DNA from: Nonomuraea sp. SBT364
GTDB lineage: Bacteria > Actinomycetota > Actinomycetes > Streptosporangiales > Streptosporangiaceae
Assembly (NCBI RefSeq): GCF_001083785.1
Contig: NZ_LAVL01000092.1
Span: forward strand, 1-33,265
Length of the DNA stretch: 33,265 nucleotides
Reading direction: 5' to 3'
The position numbers and the translations under genes were made by a program. The notes under the pieces were generated by a model that did no database searches, had not been told where the DNA came from, and worked only from the letters and a program-made list of their open reading frames with translations. Below are positions 31,385-33,265 of the stretch, in pieces (positions within the stretch are counted from its first letter, which is position 1; every line of letters starts with the position of its first letter).

Positions 31385-31402
31385 AGACCGAACGTTCTAT
31401 CT
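31385..31402. promoter_or_regulatory. Palindromic operator candidate downstream of the promoter
   Basis: AGA-cc-GAACGTTC-ta-TCT is an 18-bp interrupted palindrome just after the predicted transcript start. Its size and position fit TetR-type operators. No TetR gene is adjacent, so the regulator would act from elsewhere. It lies between the promoter and the ribosome site (GGGGA) of the SnoaL-like gene. Confidence 0.5.
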
Positions 31403-31418
31403 CATTTCTGGGGAACCC

Positions 31419-31820
31419 ATGTCGTCACGAACCACTGCCGAGGTCATCGACCGCTTCAATCGGGCCTTCGTCGAGCACGACCCCACGATGCTTCCCGGCC
31501 TGATCGGCGACGACTGCGTCATGGAAGCGATCCAGCCCGCTCCCGACGGCGCCCGCCACGAAGGCCGGGACGCCTGCCTGACCTTCTGGCAGGCACTCGC
31601 CGGGGACCGCACCACCCAGTTCGAACCCGAGGAGGTGTGGGTCGCGGGCGATCGCGCGACGATCCGCTGGCGCTACCGCTTCGGCGACGGCCCCGCCGAT
31701 TCCGTACGGGGCGTGAACCTCATGCGCCTGCGCGACGGCCTCATCGTCGAGGCCCTCGGCTACAGCAAGACCGGCGGCGAGATCCCCCTGGCTCCGGACG
31801 AGAGCGCCCCGGTCACGTAG
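31419..31820 (+). CDS. SnoaL-like/NTF2-fold protein
   Basis: A 133-aa cone-shaped NTF2-like protein of the SnoaL-like polyketide-cyclase/ketosteroid-isomerase group. The order of helices and strands fits (VIDRFNRAFVEHDPTMLPGLIGDDCVME, then HEGRDACLTFWQAL, then WVAGDRATIRWRYRF and NLMRLRDGLIVEALGY). Such proteins may be small enzymes or binding proteins; no catalytic assignment is possible. The ATG at 31419 is preceded by a GGGGA ribosome site. It stands alone behind a strong promoter with two palindromes, so its expression is probably tightly regulated. Confidence 0.85.
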   Translation: MSSRTTAEVIDRFNRAFVEHDPTMLPGLIGDDCVMEAIQPAPDGARHEGRDACLTFWQALAGDRTTQFEPEEVWVAGDRATIRWRYRFGDGPADSVRGVNLMRLRDGLIVEALGYSKTGGEIPLAPDESAPVT

Positions 31821-31856
31821 CCACCGCACCAGCCGACTACCGGCTGGTCCGGGGCC

Positions 31857-31904
31857 ACGCCCTCTCAGATCCACGCCCTCTCAGAGCCGCGCCCTCTCAG
31901 AGCC
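31857..31904. repeat. Three 16-bp tandem repeats
   Basis: The unit ACGCCCTCTCAGATCC is followed by ACGCCCTCTCAGAGCC and GCGCCCTCTCAGAGCC, then by six more bases of the next copy. Copies differ at one or two positions. It lies just after the SnoaL-like gene and is not in a recognised gene. Confidence 0.85.
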
Positions 31905-32084
31905 GCGCCCCCGAAGCCCCCCGAGCCAGATCCCCGAAGCCCGCGATGCAACCGCCGGGGCTGGCCGTGCACAGTGCCCGGATACCATCAGCCTTCCTTC
32001 CGCCGAGCGCCGGTCACAACGCCGGCTGCCACCGTGCCGACCGAGGCCACCACCCCCTGGGGTAGCCGCACCAGGGCCCACCCC

Positions 32085-32154
32085 AGGACGGCCACGTCAG
32101 GACGGCCACGTCAAGACGGCCACGTCAGGACGGCCACGTCAGGACGGCCACCCC
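32085..32154. repeat. Five 14-bp tandem repeats
   Basis: The unit AGGACGGCCACGTC occurs at 32085, 32099, 32113 (one change), 32127 and 32141 (last four bases changed). There are no spacers between units. It resembles a minisatellite that could vary in copy number between strains. Confidence 0.88.
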
Positions 32155-32161
32155 AGGGGCC

Positions 32162-32242
32162 ACACCCCGAAGGGCCACCCCAGTGGGCACACGCCCGAAG
32201 GGCCGGGCCAGGGGCAACACACCCGGAGGGCCGGACCAGGGC
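32162..32242. repeat. Three degenerate 26-28-bp tandem repeats
   Basis: Three units of 27, 28 and 26 bases, each built around ACAC-n-CCCGAAGGGCC followed by a CAGGGGC-like end. They follow directly after the 14-bp repeats and share the GGGCCA theme with them. They look older, as copies have diverged. Confidence 0.6.
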
Positions 32243-32353
32243 ACCGCAGGCAACGGGGGTTCGCCGAAGGCAAGGCGTGTCCGCGAAATCCCCGTGCCCC
32301 CTGCTGCTACCGCGCCCCGTCCCCCGCCCGCACGTGTCATCGGCGGCGTGCGG

Positions 32354-33265
32354 TCAGCCTTGCGGGTAGTCGTCCTCCACCTCGATGCCCTCCTGTTCGA
32401 GGGCTTCGCGGACCACGCGGAAGGCCAGACCGGAGGGGTAGCCCTTTCTGGCGAGCATGCCGGCCAGGCGGCGGGTGCGGGCCTTGGGGTCGAGGGAGCG
32501 GGTGCCGGCGAGTTTGCGTTCCACCAGGCGGCGGGCCGTTTCGAGCTCCTGGTCGGGGTCGAGGCGTTCGACGGCCTCGTTGACGGTCTCGGAGTCGACG
32601 CCGCGGTGGCGCAGCTCGGCGGCCAGGGCGCGTTTGGCCAGGCCGCGGCCGTGGTGCCGGGAATCGACCCAGGCTTCGGCGAACGCCTCGTCGTTGATGA
32701 GGCCGAGCTCGGAGAACCGGTCGAGGACCGTTTCGGCAGCCTCATCCGGTACGTCCCGCTTGCGGAGGGCTTCGGCGAGCTGGGCGCGGGTCTTGGGAGC
32801 CATCGTGAGCAGGCGCAGGCAGATGGCGCGGGCCACCGACTCGGGATCGGCATGCGGGGTCGTGCCGGCGGACGTGTCCGCGTCCGGGCCGTCGGGCAGC
32901 CATCCGCCTCCGGCGCTGCGTCCGGAGCGTCGGCCCTTTCCGGCCCGGCCCTTCCCACCCGGGCGGCGTCCCTTGCCCGAGCGGCGTCCCCGGGGCTCCT
33001 CCTCTTGCCTATCGCCCGGCTCCCCGGCCTCGAACAGACCACCGAACGCCGCCTTCGCCGGCCCGCCCGCCCCTGAGCCGGCACTACGCCCGGCGGGAGA
33101 CGACGCTTCGGCACTGGGGTGCGCGTGGGGAGGTGAGGGCTCGGAACCGGGATACGCGAAGGGAGGTGAGGGCTCGGAACCGGGATACGCGAAGGGAGGT
33201 GAGGGGTCGGCCGGAGGGTCCTCGAAGGGAGGTGAGGGGTCGGCCGTGGGGTGTGCGAAGAAGGG
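32354..33265 (-). CDS. recX: RecX with long repetitive N-terminal extension (N-terminus outside window)
   Basis: RecX restrains the RecA recombinase filament. The conserved domain covers about the last 165 residues (from VARAICLRLLTMAPKT, with FSELGLINDEAFAEAWVDSR and GLAKRALAAELRHRGV) and ends in a short acidic tail. I read the same frame upstream to the window edge without a stop: about 140 further residues with four copies of an 11-residue Pro-rich unit like SPPFAYPGSEP, then a basic Gly/Arg/Lys stretch (GRRSGKGRRPGGKGRAGKG). The true start is outside the window. A GTG at 32836 could give a domain-only form. recA is expected next, beyond the edge. The extension is disordered in appearance and could bind DNA through its basic part. 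Confidence 0.88.
   Translation of the reverse strand, partial: PFFAHPTADPSPPFEDPPADPSPPFAYPGSEPSPPFAYPGSEPSPPHAHPSAEASSPAGRSAGSGAGGPAKAAFGGLFEAGEPGDRQEEEPRGRRSGKGRRPGGKGRAGKGRRSGRSAGGGWLPDGPDADTSAGTTPHADPESVARAICLRLLTMAPKTRAQLAEALRKRDVPDEAAETVLDRFSELGLINDEAFAEAWVDSRHHGRGLAKRALAAELRHRGVDSETVNEAVERLDPDQELETARRLVERKLAGTRSLDPKARTRRLAGMLARKGYPSGLAFRVVREALEQEGIEVEDDYPQG
33132..33263. repeat. Four 33-bp tandem repeats inside the recX extension
   Basis: Units begin at 33132, 33165, 33198 and 33231, each starting GGTGAGGG on the plus strand. The first two are identical; the third and fourth are diverged. The 33-bp length keeps the recX frame and encodes the 11-residue Pro-rich unit. Copies may continue beyond the window. 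Confidence 0.85.

Larger units (their letters stand above)
30618..31418. other. 801-bp gap upstream of rny without a convincing gene
   Basis: I see no supported protein gene here. The rny ribosome site lies at the left edge. An 11-bp inverted repeat, GCCCGATCGGC at 30697-30707 and GCCGATCGGGC at 30737-30747, has a 29-base loop and lies some 80 bp upstream of rny. A small hairpin with a GAAA loop (CGGCG/CGCCG) is at 31155-31168. The right end holds the SnoaL gene promoter. A short stretch near 31216-31260 reads as GHSGGPCGCGGRVTE, faintly like ROK proteins, but no ROK gene surrounds it. Confidence 0.55.
31821..32353. other. 533-bp gap with three families of short tandem repeats
   Basis: No supported gene lies between the SnoaL-like gene and the 3' end of recX. 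The stretch is filled with GC-rich repeats listed separately (31857-31904, 32085-32154 and 32162-32242). The rest shows no clear structure. Open frames across it are composed of Pro/Gly/Arg-rich translations and look like chance. Confidence 0.6.

Noticed and set aside
32085..32154. Possible CRISPR array in the 14-bp repeats
   Set aside because: Units are too short, directly adjacent and lack spacers; no cas genes are present.

Overview
The window is GC-rich actinobacterial chromosome. The order recX - rny - glutamate-type ABC operon - miaB - miaA - dapF, a DAP-type lysine/peptidoglycan gene, extensive ATGA/GTGA overlaps and GTG/TTG starts fit a filamentous actinomycete. Streptosporangiaceae (Nonomuraea-like) is my best guess from gene order and is not proven. 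No tRNA, rRNA, CRISPR array or insertion sequence was seen.

Left part (1-7457): a tightly overlapped minus-strand catabolic operon, dmgO-soxB-soxD-soxA, with soxA cut by the window edge. It would demethylate dimethylglycine to sarcosine and then glycine, passing C1 units to folate. A divergent regulator with a TrmB-like N-terminal HTH and a LuxR-like C-terminal HTH faces it across a 144-bp gap.

Middle (7459-19763): housekeeping tRNA modification, lysine and repair genes mixed with conserved but less understood genes. The minus-strand chain ogt-miaA-dapF-SCO6745-like-758-aa orphan-SDR is probably one transcription unit. It is followed by RNase Z, a LigB-like protein, a PEP-mutase/isocitrate-lyase family enzyme, two divergent membrane-anchored low-complexity proteins, a LysR regulator and miaB.

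19864-23220: a complete gluABCD-type polar amino-acid uptake operon on the plus strand. It has a probable leaderless start, a strong stem-loop between the binding-protein and permease genes, and a strong two-way terminator at the end.

23226-26863 is the most interesting part: a compact five-gene minus-strand operon that looks like a dedicated production line for a secreted, disulfide-rich peptide. It encodes a 66-aa precursor whose six cysteines follow the C-C-CC-C-C order of inhibitor-cystine-knot peptides, a MauE-like membrane redox protein, a TlpA/MauD-like membrane-anchored thioredoxin-fold protein, an ABC exporter without a peptidase domain, and an S26 signal peptidase that could replace it. 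Tandem stem-loops lie between the precursor and the other genes, and an AT-rich upstream region carries a palindrome and direct repeats. No modification enzyme or immunity gene was recognised.

Right part (27177-33265): an S9 prolyl-oligopeptidase-like hydrolase, RNase Y (rny), an 800-bp gene-poor gap, a SnoaL-like protein behind a promoter carrying two palindromes, a repeat-rich gap, and recX with an unusual repetitive N-terminal extension that runs off the window.
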